DNA from: Agromyces aureus
GTDB lineage: Bacteria; Actinomycetota; Actinomycetes; Actinomycetales; Microbacteriaceae
NCBI RefSeq assembly: GCF_001660485.1
Contig: NZ_CP013979.1
Location: 3,472,001 to 3,536,000, forward strand
Length of the DNA: 64,000 nt
Direction: 5' to 3'
Shown here: piece by piece, positions 32,077 to 42,311 of the stretch
How the letters are laid out: each line of letters begins with the position of its first letter
Position numbering within the stretch: the stretch's first letter is position 1
Notes under the pieces: generated by a model
Database searches by the model: none
The model's input: only the letters and a program-made list of their open reading frames with translations
Told to the model about the DNA's origin: nothing
Translations under genes and position numbers: made by a program

Positions 32077-32748
32077 CTACTCGGCCTCGGGGTTGCCCGC
32101 CCACCACCCGAGCGTGTGGTGGATGTGCCGGTGCATGAGCGCGCGCGCCCCGGCCGCGTCGCCGTCGGCGAGGTGCCGCAGCAGCTCGAGGTGCTCGGCG
32201 GCGGACTCGTCGAGCGCCTTCGTCTCGAGCATGTCCGAGAGGCCGACGAGCCGGGTGCGCGAGCGCAGGTCGGCGACCGTGTCGACGAGGAGGCCGTTGC
32301 CGAGCAGGCGGGTGAGCGCGAGGTGGAACGACAGATCGGCCTCGAGGTAGGCGCGCAAATCGCCCGTGCGCGCGCCGACGACGATCTGCTCGGCGAGCGC
32401 CCGCAGCGCGGGCAGCTGCTCGGCCGGGAAGCGACGCGCGAGTTCCTCCATCGCGGGCGGCTCGAGCAGCTGGCGCACCTCGACGATCTCGCGCAGCACC
32501 TCTGGGCTCACGGTCGTGACCCGGAAGCCCTTGTTGCGCACGGGCTCGACGAACCCGCGGCTCTCGAGGTCGAGCATGGCCTCGCGCACGGGCGTCGCCG
32601 AGACGTCGAACTGGGCGGCGAGGGTCGGCACGGTCAGGAGTTCACCGGGGGCGAGCTCGCCCGAGATGATCGCCGCCGACAGGGCCTGTTCGACCCGCGC
32701 CCGCAGGCTCAGCTGCGGTTCGACGGGGCGGATCGCCGTGACGGCCAT
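32077..32748 (-). CDS. GntR/FCD family transcriptional regulator
   Basis: A 223-residue regulator. The winged helix-turn-helix is at about 15-75 (GELAPGELLTVPTLAAQFDV then SATPVREAMLDLESRGFVEP). It is followed by an FCD ligand-binding domain of mostly helical sequence (about 85-205) with the acidic and histidine metal-ligand pattern DLSFHLAL...HLELL...HRHIHHTL. GntR/FCD regulators typically sense organic or amino acids and repress catabolic operons. It lies 67 bp after the aminopeptidase gene, same direction. Binding to the TATGTCACATA-type sites is inferred from position. Confidence 0.9.
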   Translation of the reverse strand: MAVTAIRPVEPQLSLRARVEQALSAAIISGELAPGELLTVPTLAAQFDVSATPVREAMLDLESRGFVEPVRNKGFRVTTVSPEVLREIVEVRQLLEPPAMEELARRFPAEQLPALRALAEQIVVGARTGDLRAYLEADLSFHLALTRLLGNGLLVDTVADLRSRTRLVGLSDMLETKALDESAAEHLELLRHLADGDAAGARALMHRHIHHTLGWWAGNPEAE

Positions 32749-32815
32749 CTCGTTGTCCTCTCTGTGGGCGGATTCTCTGCGGGCGGAGTCACGCACGCCG
32801 GCGGCGGTCTGCCGG

Positions 32816-34288
32816 TCACTGCTCGCGCATCCAGGTCTCGATGCCGGCCGCGTCGATCGGCAACGCGGCCGACAGCACCTCCGAGCCAGCGGCCGTGACC
32901 AAAATGTCGTCCTCGAGGCGCACGCCGATGCCTCGGAGCTCGGGCGGCAGGGTCGTGTCGAACGCGTGGAAGTAGAGGCCGGGCTCGACGGTGAGCACCA
33001 TTCCGGGCGCCATCTCGGCCTGCTGGTACGCCTCGTAGCTCGAGTGCGCGCAGTCGTGCACGTCGAGGCCGAGGTGGTGGCCGACGCCGCACACGAGGTA
33101 GCGGCGGTGGTGCTGCCCCTCTGGCGAGAGCGCCTCGTCGACCGAGACGGGCAGCAGCCCCCAGTCGGCGAGCCCGTTCGCGATGACCTCCATCGAGGCG
33201 GTGTGGAAGTCGCTCCACGGGCGGCCGGGGCCGACGGCCGCGAGTCCGGCGCGGTGCGAGCGCTCGACGAGGTCGTGCACCTCGCGCTGGGCGGTGCTGA
33301 ACGTTCCGGATGCCGGGAACGTGCGCGTGACATCCGCCGTGTAGAACGTACGGCTCTCGACGCCCATGTCGAGCAGCAGCAGTTCGTCGCGCTTGACCGG
33401 GCCGTCGCAGCGCACCCAGTGCAGGGTCGGCGCGTGCTCCGCCGAGCCGACGATGGTCGAGTACCCGGGGCCGTTGCCGAACGTGCGCGCGTAGCGGTCG
33501 AACGTGCCCTGCAGCCAGCGTTCGCCGCCCCATTCGATCGCGTTCGGGATCTCGCGGATGACGCTGCGGAACCCCTCGACCGTCGCGTCGACCGCGCGGC
33601 GCAGCTCGCCGATCTCCCAGTCGTCCTTGATCATGCGGAGTTCGGAGAGCACCCGCCCGAGCTCCGTCGAGCGTCGGATGCCGCGGAGGGCCGCATGCTC
33701 GGAGTTCGCCGTGCCGAACCGCAGCACGTCGTCGCTCGGCCGCACGAGGTCGCCCAGGCGCTCGAGCGGCTGCACCTCGAGGTCGAGCGCGGCCGCCCAG
33801 TCGGACGCGTCGGGCGCCGATCCGACCCAGAGCTCGCCGTGCGCGGCGTCGCTGAAGAAGTCGGGGTCGCCGGGGTAGGCCGGGGCCGGCACGAACAGGG
33901 TGGCGTCGTGGGCCGACCCCGACGGCGTCAGCACGACGACGGCGTCTTCGGCGGAGCATCCGGTCAGCCAGAAGAAGTCGCTGTCGGGGCGGAAGTCGTA
34001 GTTCGTGTCGTTCGCGCGCACGGGTGCTCGGCCGGCCTCGACGACGACCGTGCGGCCGGGCAGCGAGGCGCTCAGCCTGGCCCGGTGGGCAGCGGATGCC
34101 GCGGCGGCGCCCGGTTCGACGGGCGGGGTGCGGTCGGGGGCGGCCCATCCGGTGGCCATGTACTCGCGGAACGCGGTCACTTCGCGGAGGCGCGGCAGCC
34201 GCGGGTCACGGGTCGATGGGGCCGGCATCGAGGAGGCCGAGGCGGGCCCGGTGGGGTGCTCGTGCGTGAGCGTGCCCGGTTCGTTCAT
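32816..34288 (-). CDS. Xaa-Pro aminopeptidase (M24 family)
   Basis: A 490-residue di-metal peptidase that removes the residue before a penultimate proline or hydroxyproline. All five metal ligands are present: Asp307 (LLLDMGVE), Asp319 (TADVTRTF), His404 (GVGHHLGLDVHD), Glu435 (TVEPGLYF) and Glu459 (RLEDDI). The N-terminal domain (about 40-190) is the creatinase-like domain expected of the PepP branch. No signal peptide, so cytosolic. AAGGAGAA precedes the ATG. A GTGACATACTAC motif shared with the hydroxyproline operon lies just upstream, and its products would feed that pathway. Confidence 0.92.
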   Translation of the reverse strand: MNEPGTLTHEHPTGPASASSMPAPSTRDPRLPRLREVTAFREYMATGWAAPDRTPPVEPGAAAASAAHRARLSASLPGRTVVVEAGRAPVRANDTNYDFRPDSDFFWLTGCSAEDAVVVLTPSGSAHDATLFVPAPAYPGDPDFFSDAAHGELWVGSAPDASDWAAALDLEVQPLERLGDLVRPSDDVLRFGTANSEHAALRGIRRSTELGRVLSELRMIKDDWEIGELRRAVDATVEGFRSVIREIPNAIEWGGERWLQGTFDRYARTFGNGPGYSTIVGSAEHAPTLHWVRCDGPVKRDELLLLDMGVESRTFYTADVTRTFPASGTFSTAQREVHDLVERSHRAGLAAVGPGRPWSDFHTASMEVIANGLADWGLLPVSVDEALSPEGQHHRRYLVCGVGHHLGLDVHDCAHSSYEAYQQAEMAPGMVLTVEPGLYFHAFDTTLPPELRGIGVRLEDDILVTAAGSEVLSAALPIDAAGIETWMREQ

Positions 34289-34322
34289 CGTGCGATTCTC
34301 CTTCGACTCCGCTGTGTAATGG

Positions 34323-34334
34323 GTGACATACTAC
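34323..34334. promoter_or_regulatory. GTGACATACTAC operator candidate before the aminopeptidase gene
   Basis: This 12-mer differs in one base from GTGACATATTAC on the minus strand at the hydroxyproline operon promoter. It lies 35-46 bp before the aminopeptidase ATG, overlapping the expected -10 region. Confidence 0.5.
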
Positions 34335-34369
34335 GCTGCGGCGGCTCGTCCCTGCCGAGCGGGCGGAGA

Positions 34370-34921
34370 TCAGTCGTCGAGCAGCCGCTCGAAGAGCACG
34401 TGATCCTGCCAACGCCCCGCGATGCGCAGGTAGCGACGCGCGAGGCCGATGCGCGCGAACCCGTTGCGCTCGAGCACGGTCTGCGAGGCGGCGTTGTGCA
34501 CGAGGGTTCCGGCCTGCACCCGATGCAGGCCCGCCCGGCGCGCGGCGTGCAGGGCGACGCCGACGGCCGTGGTCGCGAGCCCCCGCCCCGTGTACTCACC
34601 GTCGATCCAGTATCCGAGGTTGGCGTTCTGGAAGGCCCCGCGCACCACGTCGGAGAGGTTCATGCGACCGATGATCCCGGCCCCGTCGGTCGTGCCGTCG
34701 ACGAGCACCAGCGCGATCGCCGTGCCCGCATGCATGCGATCGAGCAGGGCCGTGACCTCGCGCTCGTGCGTGCCCGTATGGAAGAACGACTCGGTGCGCT
34801 CGGGCTCCCACGGCTCGAGGTGCTCGCGATTGCGCCGGTAGGCCGCGGCGAGCGCGGGTCCGTCGCCGGCTGCGAGCGCGCGCACGATCACGCCCCCGTC
34901 GAGCTCGACCGGTTCGATCAT
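34370..34921 (-). CDS. RimJ/RimL-type GNAT N-acetyltransferase
   Basis: A 183-residue acetyltransferase of the ribosomal-protein-acetylating type. NREHLEPWEP near the start, GRMNLSDVVRGAFQNANLGYWID and the acetyl-CoA loop ..GRGLATTAVGVALHAA.. followed by LERNGFARIG are the expected blocks. The ATG at 34921 is preferred; GAGAGGTGGG is suitably placed before it, whereas the longer GTG start overlaps that site. A TAGCGT box about 65 bp upstream gives a short leader. The substrate may be a ribosomal protein or an antibiotic-like amine; not decidable here. Confidence 0.85.
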   Translation of the reverse strand: MIEPVELDGGVIVRALAAGDGPALAAAYRRNREHLEPWEPERTESFFHTGTHEREVTALLDRMHAGTAIALVLVDGTTDGAGIIGRMNLSDVVRGAFQNANLGYWIDGEYTGRGLATTAVGVALHAARRAGLHRVQAGTLVHNAASQTVLERNGFARIGLARRYLRIAGRWQDHVLFERLLDD

Positions 34922-35154
34922 CGCGGCGCCCACCTCTCGTCGGCCGCACGACGATCCGGGCGAGCGGATGCCGCGTGGCAGCCAACCACGCTAGCAGCCG
35001 TCCCTGCCCGGTCGACGGCTGGGGCCGACGGGTCGGGCGATGGGCCGGGCGCCGGCGGCCGACGCGGCACAGGCGGCCCGCCGCGGCATCCGCTCGACCG
35101 AGGAGGTACGCGCAGTGCCTCCCATGCGAGCCCGGGCCGACGTAGCGTGGAGGC

Positions 35155-36057
35155 ATGGGAGACGTGCGCGCCGACATCCGGGAGTTCCTGAGCTCCAGGC
35201 GCGCCCGCATCACGCCCGACCAGGCCGGGCTTCCGGCCTACGGCGGCAACCGGCGGGTGCCGGGCCTGCGCCGCGAGGAGGTCGCGATGCTCGCGGGCGT
35301 CTCGGTCGACTACTACGTGCGCCTCGAACGCGGCGACCTGGCCGGGGCGTCCGAGAGCGTGCTCGACTCGCTGGCGCGCACCCTGCAGCTCGACGACGCC
35401 GAACGCGAGTACCTGTTCGATCTCGCCCGCGCGGCCGGACCCGCGCCGAGACGCGCGTCGAAGCCGAAGGCGTCAGTGCGGCCCGCCGTGCTGCAGGTGC
35501 TCGAGGCCTTCGGCGATGCGCCGGCGTGGGTACGCAACGGCCGTCACGACATCCTCGCCGCGAACCGCATGGCGCGCGCCCTGTACTCCCCCGTCTTCGA
35601 CGACCCGCGGCGGCCCGTGAACACGACCCGCTTCGCGTACCTGAACCCGGCGGCCCGCGAGTTCTGGCGCGACTACGACCAGATCACGCACGACGCCGCG
35701 GCGATGCTGCGCCTCGAGGCCGGGCGCAATCCGCACGACCCCGGGCTGATCACCCTCGTCGGCGAGCTGTCGACGCAGAGCGAGCTGTTCCGCGAGCGGT
35801 GGGCGTCGCGCGACGTGAAGTTCCACCGCAGCGGGCGCAAGCGCCTGCACCACCCCGTGGTCGGCGACCTCGACCTCGACTACGAGTCGATGGACCTGCC
35901 GAGCGAACCCGGTCTCGTGCTGAACGTCTACACGGCGCCCGCCGGATCGCCGTCGTCCGACGCGCTGGCGCTGCTCGCCTCGTGGGCCGCGACGAACGCA
36001 GAAGCCCTCGGTGAAGCGGATGCCGCGGTGCCTCCCCGAGCGCGAGGTGGCACATGA
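35155..36057 (+). CDS. HTH regulator with MmyB-like ligand-binding domain
   Basis: A 300-residue regulator. The XRE-type helix-turn-helix spans about 35-65 (PGLRREEVAMLAGVSVDYYV then RLERGDL), and the rest is the MmyB-like PAS-related domain (WVRNGRHDILAANRMARALY, RFAYLNPAAREFWRDYDQI) that in some members binds a fatty acid. Members usually sit beside oxidoreductase genes, as here with an aldo/keto reductase 13 bp away on the opposite strand. TAGCGT (35143-35148) is 6 nt before the ATG, so it is leaderless. It may control the reductase or the nearby broken dehydrogenase. Confidence 0.9.
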   Translation: MGDVRADIREFLSSRRARITPDQAGLPAYGGNRRVPGLRREEVAMLAGVSVDYYVRLERGDLAGASESVLDSLARTLQLDDAEREYLFDLARAAGPAPRRASKPKASVRPAVLQVLEAFGDAPAWVRNGRHDILAANRMARALYSPVFDDPRRPVNTTRFAYLNPAAREFWRDYDQITHDAAAMLRLEAGRNPHDPGLITLVGELSTQSELFRERWASRDVKFHRSGRKRLHHPVVGDLDLDYESMDLPSEPGLVLNVYTAPAGSPSSDALALLASWAATNAEALGEADAAVPPRARGGT

Positions 36058-36070
36058 GCTGCCCTGCCGT

Positions 36071-37352
<1,282 letters not shown>

Positions 37353-37475
37353 GTGTTCCATCACACGCTCGTCTGCGTGCGCGCGGGAGTCCCTGCCGAG
37401 ACCGGTACTCCCAGACCCTGCCTCACGGCGCCCGGTCGGAGGATCATGGGCGACGGATGCCGCGAAAGGACCATC

Positions 37476-37841
37476 ATGAGCACCTGGACCCCCGAAGATC
37501 TCACCGCCCTCGACCGCGCCGGCGAGATCCGCGTCGCCGGCCGCCGCGACGACGGATCGCTGCGAACGCCCGTCGTCATCTGGCACGCCGTCGTCGACGG
37601 CTCCCTCTACGCGCGCTCGGTGCGCGGTCCGGAGGGCGGCTGGTACCGCGGCGTCACCCGCAACTCCGAGGGCACCGTCAGCTGGGGCGGGCCGGCCCGC
37701 GAGGTCACGTACACGCGCGACGAATCGCACGAGGCCGAGCTCGACGCCGCCTACTTCGCCAAGTACGGCCGCGGCTCGGCGACCCAGTCGCTCATGAAGC
37801 CCGAGGTCAAGGCCACCACCCTGCGCATCGACCCCAAGTAG
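37476..37841 (+). CDS. DUF2255 family protein
   Basis: A 121-residue protein. TWTPEDLTALDRAGEIRVAG, RRDDGSLRTPVVIWHAVVDG and LYARSVRGPEGGWYRGV are the family blocks. DUF2255 proteins resemble small flavin- or F420-binding split-barrel oxidoreductases in outline, but no activity is established. The ATG at 37476 is supported by GAAAGGA at 37464-37470 and by family length. It is divergent from the broken dehydrogenase and converges closely (19 bp) with the DUF2252 gene. Confidence 0.85.
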   Translation: MSTWTPEDLTALDRAGEIRVAGRRDDGSLRTPVVIWHAVVDGSLYARSVRGPEGGWYRGVTRNSEGTVSWGGPAREVTYTRDESHEAELDAAYFAKYGRGSATQSLMKPEVKATTLRIDPK

Positions 37842-37860
37842 CGTTCGAGTCGCGCCGGGC

Positions 37861-39306
37861 TCAGGCCGGCGTCGCCTCGATCCGACCCGAGGCGATCGCG
37901 GCCATGAACGCGCGGTAGTCGAGGTCGTTCTGGTCGGCGTACGCCTCGGCGAACGCCGAGATCGACTCGTCGAACACGTCGGAGGTGCCGAGGTACGCGG
38001 CGAGCTGCACGCGATCGCCGCTCCGGCCGTGCGCGCGCGCGAGCGTCTCGCCGCACACCCGCGCATAGAGCGCGGCACCGCTCGGCACCATCACCTCGGG
38101 GTCGATCGATCCCTTCCAGTCCTTGAGCTGGCGGATGTAGAAGTCGCGCTGCACGCCGCTGTCATCGGGGTACCCCCGCAGCCACCCGAGGAAGATGTCG
38201 CTCGAGGCCTGCATGACCCGCTGACCGCGCACGACGCGCTCGCCGTGCTCCTCGTACTCGCTTGCACCGAGGAAGCGCTCGAGCACCGAACTCTGCGCCT
38301 CCTTCGCCTGGAGGAAGATCGGGTCCGCGTCGTCACGACCCTTCAGGAGCACGACCCACGTGCGGGTGCCGACGCTGCCGACCCCCGGCACCGTGCGCGC
38401 CATGTGCACGTACGAGTACTCCGCGATCGGATGCCGCTCGGTCGTGAGCGTTCGCTGGTACTCGTGCAGCGCGGCCTGCATCTTCGCCTCGGTCTGCTCG
38501 TGGTCGATGGTCTGGATGTCCTCGACCGGCACGATGAGCGGCGGATCCGCGGCGATCCGCATGCGGCCGCCTTCCGTCGTGACGAGCTTGGAGAAGACCT
38601 TCATGCGGTCCTGGGTGAACGCCTTGGCGACGGCCGACTCGAACCGCTTCATCTGCTTCTTGCCGAGATGGTCGTCGTCGACCGCGCGGCGCACGAGCTC
38701 CTTCACGTGCTCGACCGGCACCGTGTCGTACCAGGCGTCGAGCACCGAGACCTCCGCGGATCGCAGGATCTGCTCCCGGTACCCGCGCACCGCCGCGAGG
38801 CGCGCGGTGCGGCGGTCGTCGTCGTCGAAGCCGCGATGGCGGGCGGCGATCTCGATGCTCGCCACGAGCCGCTTGACGTCCCATTCGAACGGGCCGGGCA
38901 GGGTCTCGTCGAAGTCGTTGATGTCGAACACGAGCCGACGCTCGGCCGAGCCGAACACGCCGAAGTTCGACAGGTGGGCGTCGCCGCAGAGCTGCACGAC
39001 CACACCGCTGTCGGTCGCGGCATCGAGGTCGGCGGCCATGATCACGGCAGCGCCTCGGTAGAACGTGAAGGGCGAGACGCTCATGCGCGCATGCCGAAGC
39101 GGAATGAGCAACGGGTCGCGCGTCTCGGCCTGGGCCTCGAGCAACGCGACCGGATCGGGCCTCGTCGCCGTCGGCGCCCACGTCGCGTGGCTGCGACGCG
39201 GGGTGTGCGCGCGAGCCGCACGCCCCGACTCGCGTCGCGCGTCGAAGTCCTCCGACTTCGGGTCGAGCCGCGCCGTCGTCGGCCGATCGCGTTCGCGGTC
39301 GCTCAC
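37861..39306 (-). CDS. DUF2252 family protein
   Basis: A 481-residue soluble protein. CGDAHLSNFGVF (107-118) and FDINDFDETLPGPFEWDVKR (from 127) recall the catalytic loop and metal-binding DFG of aminoglycoside-phosphotransferase-like kinases (GD-H-x-x-N ... D-x-D). So a kinase-like fold is likely, though no substrate is known. RKDQTF-like and FLQAKEAQSSVLE segments are also conserved in DUF2252. Its GTG start overlaps the stop of the DUF998 gene by 4 bp (GTGA), so the two are coupled and probably act together at the membrane. Confidence 0.85.
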   Translation of the reverse strand: MSDRERDRPTTARLDPKSEDFDARRESGRAARAHTPRRSHATWAPTATRPDPVALLEAQAETRDPLLIPLRHARMSVSPFTFYRGAAVIMAADLDAATDSGVVVQLCGDAHLSNFGVFGSAERRLVFDINDFDETLPGPFEWDVKRLVASIEIAARHRGFDDDDRRTARLAAVRGYREQILRSAEVSVLDAWYDTVPVEHVKELVRRAVDDDHLGKKQMKRFESAVAKAFTQDRMKVFSKLVTTEGGRMRIAADPPLIVPVEDIQTIDHEQTEAKMQAALHEYQRTLTTERHPIAEYSYVHMARTVPGVGSVGTRTWVVLLKGRDDADPIFLQAKEAQSSVLERFLGASEYEEHGERVVRGQRVMQASSDIFLGWLRGYPDDSGVQRDFYIRQLKDWKGSIDPEVMVPSGAALYARVCGETLARAHGRSGDRVQLAAYLGTSDVFDESISAFAEAYADQNDLDYRAFMAAIASGRIEATPA

Positions 39307-40448
39307 GACTCCACCGACTCGGGTTCGGCCCGGTCGATCGGGACGCTCGCCCCCGCCGCGTCGGCGGTGGACGCGGCATCCGTCGGTGCCATCGACCCCG
39401 CCGTTCGGAGGAACACGATCAGCCAGGCGAAGACCAACGAGAACGCGATGAGCTCGACCGCGGTGAGGTTGTAGTACCCCGTGATGAAGAAGACGGCGAT
39501 CACGACGATGACGGCGACGAACAGGTAGCCGAGCATGAGGAAGACGCGGGGCATCGTGGGCACGAGCGACCGCAGCGCGATCACCAGGATCACGTAGACG
39601 ATCGCCATGCCCGTCGCCGAGAGGTTGTGGATCTCGAGGAACTCGTCGACCGGGAAGATGCCCACGCACGCGAGCATCACGCCCATGACGATCAAGGCCA
39701 GGCGAACGATGCCCTGCCCCCGCTGCTCTGCACGCGTTCGGGTGGGCAGCCACGCCGTCGCGTAGTGCGCGACCGTGGTCACCATCACGCCCGCGATGAT
39801 GAGCGTGAGGTTGAACGTCAACGACGAGATGTCGTCGCTGATGCCGAGCGTGCTGAGGTTCTTCTGCCACCAGAGCGGGTCGCTCGCGCTCAACGTGCTC
39901 GCCAGCGTGCCGACCACGAGGAACACGGCCAGCACGATCGAGAGCAGCATCGGCGTGATGCTCACGGCCGACAGGAACGCGGCGTACGCGGTGATCGCCA
40001 TGACCACGCCGACGAGGATCGCCGCCGTCACCGAATAGAGCACCGCACCCTCGAATCCCGCCGCGAACACCGCGGCGAGCCCCACCCAGCCGAGCAGCGC
40101 GATCACGGCGTGCGACAGGGCCAGCGCGGCGACGTCGAACCAGCGCAGCCGTCGCCCGGTGCCGGTGCCGGTGCCGTTCGAACCGTCGAGCGCCCGTTGC
40201 TGCGCGCGACGCAGCACGCAGCCGAACAGGAAGGCGGCGAGCGCGGCGAGCGCCGCCCCGATGGCCGCGGCATCGCCGAACGAGTCCCGCCCGGCGATGG
40301 GCAGGTCGCGCCCCTGGAAGAGGAACAGCGCGGGCACCGTGCCGACCAGGAATGCCGCGGCACCCACGAGCAGTGCGGTGGATTCGCGAGCCTCCGCGTC
40401 GTCGATCGGACGACGGACGATGCGGGCCAAGGATGTCGACTGGGTCAC
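39303..40448 (-). CDS. DUF998-like multi-pass membrane protein
   Basis: A 381-residue protein with about ten hydrophobic helices. The middle half (VGIFPVDEFLEIHNLSATGM) carries the FP-x-D ... HN-x-x-A pattern of DUF998, preceded by SSLTFNLTLIIAGVMVTTVA and a long luminal loop with WWQKNLSTLG. Function is unknown. The GTG start at 40448 has GGAGG five bases upstream; a GTG six bases earlier would overlap that site. The tail is a Ser/Ala/Glu-rich cytosolic end. It is the first gene of a pair with DUF2252. Confidence 0.75.
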   Translation of the reverse strand: MTQSTSLARIVRRPIDDAEARESTALLVGAAAFLVGTVPALFLFQGRDLPIAGRDSFGDAAAIGAALAALAAFLFGCVLRRAQQRALDGSNGTGTGTGRRLRWFDVAALALSHAVIALLGWVGLAAVFAAGFEGAVLYSVTAAILVGVVMAITAYAAFLSAVSITPMLLSIVLAVFLVVGTLASTLSASDPLWWQKNLSTLGISDDISSLTFNLTLIIAGVMVTTVAHYATAWLPTRTRAEQRGQGIVRLALIVMGVMLACVGIFPVDEFLEIHNLSATGMAIVYVILVIALRSLVPTMPRVFLMLGYLFVAVIVVIAVFFITGYYNLTAVELIAFSLVFAWLIVFLRTAGSMAPTDAASTADAAGASVPIDRAEPESVES

Positions 40449-40609
40449 GGGCACCTCCACGGAATGAGCGCGCCCGGAGACGAGTGTGCTCCCTGATCGG
40501 GAGCGTACCGCGAACCGGTCGTCCTGCAGAAGATGCTCATCGATGGATGTCCGACGTGTCGACCGATGGCGCTGGCGGCACTGACCCGACCGACGGCACC
40601 GACCACGAG

Positions 40610-40647
40610 AGAACCCCCGACCTCCTGCAGAGGAGATCGGGGGTTCT
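40610..40647. terminator. Terminator hairpin after tRNA-Ser
   Basis: AGAACCCCCGA (40610-40620) pairs with 40637-40647 and an inner CTCCT/AGGAG stem closes a GCAG loop. The stem is about 16 bp with one mismatch and begins 2 bp beyond the tRNA 3' end. Confidence 0.82.
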
Positions 40648-40649
40648 GG

Positions 40650-40739
40650 TGGCGGTACCGGTGGGATTTGAACCCACGGTGCGCTTTCACGCACACAACT
40701 TTTCGAGAGTTGCACCTTCGGCCGCTCGGACACGGTACC
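40650..40739 (-). tRNA. tRNA-Ser (anticodon CGA)
   Basis: On the minus strand the 90-nt gene has the acceptor pair GGTACCG/CGGTACC with discriminator G and an encoded CCA. The anticodon arm is CAACT-CTCGAAA-AGTTG, giving anticodon CGA (40705-40703). A long variable arm (TGTGCGTGAAAGCGCACC) marks a class II tRNA, and the T arm is GTGGG-TTCAAAT-CCCAC. It reads UCG codons, common in this GC-rich genome. A strong hairpin follows the 3' end. Confidence 0.96.
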
Positions 40740-40855
40740 GAGGTCAATAGTAGGCGACACTGCCGAATCGACCAAAACGAGCGACCGAGCGGATGCCGCG
40801 GCTCGCCGGCCCCGCGATCGGCGCCGATGTCGGCGGCCGCACGTACGCTCGCACC

Positions 40856-42217
40856 ATGGCAAAACCCGCATCCGCGTACCGTTGCACCGAATGCGGCTGG
40901 AGCACCGTCAAGTGGGTCGGCCGGTGCGCCGAGTGCCAGCAGTGGGGCACGGTCGTCGAGGCGAGCGAGCAGACCGGCATCACGCGTTCGCTGAAGCCCG
41001 TCGCGATCGGCGCCTCGCAGGTCGCGCGTTCCATCACCGAGGTCACGACCGAAGAGCGCGGCCACTGGCCGAGCGGCGTCGGCGAGTTCGACCGCGTGCT
41101 CGGCGGCGGCATCGTGCCCGGCGCGGCGATCCTGCTGAGCGGCGAGCCCGGCGTGGGCAAGTCCACTCTGCTGCTGGATGTCGCGGCGCGCGTGGCGGCG
41201 TCCGGTCGCCGTGTGCTCTACGTCAGCGCCGAAGAATCGGTCGCCCAGGTGCGCCTGCGGGCCGGCCGAACGGGCGCCATGCAGCCCGAGCTGTTCCTCG
41301 CCGCCGAGACCGACCTCGCGACCGTCATCGGCCAGGTCGACGCCGTGCAGCCCGAACTGCTCATCGTCGACTCCGTGCAGACGGTCACGAGCTCGCTGAA
41401 CGACGGCATCGCCGGCCAGCCCGGGCAGGTACGCGAGGTCGCGTCCACGCTCATCCGTCTGGCGAAAGAACGCGAGCTGCCCGTGCTCCTCGTCGGCCAC
41501 GTCACGAAAGACGGCACGATCGCCGGCCCGCGCCTGCTCGAGCACCTCGTCGATGTCGTGTGCCAGTTCGAGGGCGACCGCCAGACCGCGCTGCGCTTCG
41601 TACGCGCGCTGAAGAACCGCTTCGGCCCGACCGACGAGGTCGGCTGCTTCGAGATGACCGGCGACGGCATCAGCGAGGTGCCCGACCCCAGCGGGCTGTT
41701 CCTCAGCCGCGGGGCCGCCGTGAGCGGCACGTGCGTCACCGTCGCGCTCGAAGGGCGCCGCGCGCTGCCCGTCGAGGTGCAGGCGCTCGTCGTGGCCACC
41801 AAGGCGCCGCAGCCGCGACGCGTCGTCAACGGCGTCGACCCGTCGCGCGTCGCGATGATCCTCGCCGTACTCGAACGCCGTGCGGGCCTCCGGCAGATCG
41901 GCGAACACGACGTCTACGTCTCCACGGTCGGCGGCGTGCGCCTGATCGAACCGGGCGCCGACCTCGCCATCGCCATCGCCATCGCGTCGGCGATGCGCGA
42001 CCGCGCGGTGCCGCACAACCTCGCCGCATTCGGCGAGATCAGCCTCGCCGGCGAGGTGCGCCCCGTCAGCTCGGCCAAGCAGCGCGGCAGCGAGGCCCGC
42101 CGGCTCGGCTACACGACGATCCTCGACGTCGAGGCCGGCAGCGTGCAGGCCGCCGTCGGGCGCGCCCTCGCGGCCGCCACCACCGAACGCGAACGCGAAC
42201 TCGACGCCGCGTTCTGA
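40856..42217 (+). CDS. radA: DNA repair protein RadA
   Basis: A 453-residue RecA-like motor that helps branch migration in homologous recombination. The N-terminal zinc finger has Cys10, Cys13, Cys24 and Cys27, Walker A is GEPGVGKST (96-104), the RadA signature KNRFG is at 253-257, and the C-terminal third is the Lon-protease-like domain (..SAKQRGSEARRLGY..). ATG at 40856 has TACGCT 6 nt upstream and is thus leaderless. Length is standard for the family. Confidence 0.96.
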   Translation: MAKPASAYRCTECGWSTVKWVGRCAECQQWGTVVEASEQTGITRSLKPVAIGASQVARSITEVTTEERGHWPSGVGEFDRVLGGGIVPGAAILLSGEPGVGKSTLLLDVAARVAASGRRVLYVSAEESVAQVRLRAGRTGAMQPELFLAAETDLATVIGQVDAVQPELLIVDSVQTVTSSLNDGIAGQPGQVREVASTLIRLAKERELPVLLVGHVTKDGTIAGPRLLEHLVDVVCQFEGDRQTALRFVRALKNRFGPTDEVGCFEMTGDGISEVPDPSGLFLSRGAAVSGTCVTVALEGRRALPVEVQALVVATKAPQPRRVVNGVDPSRVAMILAVLERRAGLRQIGEHDVYVSTVGGVRLIEPGADLAIAIAIASAMRDRAVPHNLAAFGEISLAGEVRPVSSAKQRGSEARRLGYTTILDVEAGSVQAAVGRALAAATTERERELDAAF

Positions 42218-42311
42218 CCCGCCCGCGCGCATCCGGCCCTGCCTGTGTGCCTTCGCTCGCGCGCACTGCCCGTGGGCCGCTCGGTCGCCGAGGGGCGCGG
42301 GGCTCGGCGGC

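Noticed and set aside
32077..33333. 418-codon form of the GntR regulator
   Set aside because: The extra N-terminus overlaps the aminopeptidase gene out of frame and is Arg/Ser-rich; the ATG at 32748 fits the family.
40650..40739. tRNA-linked integration site
   Set aside because: No integrase and no repeat of the tRNA 3' end was seen nearby; radA and other core genes follow directly.
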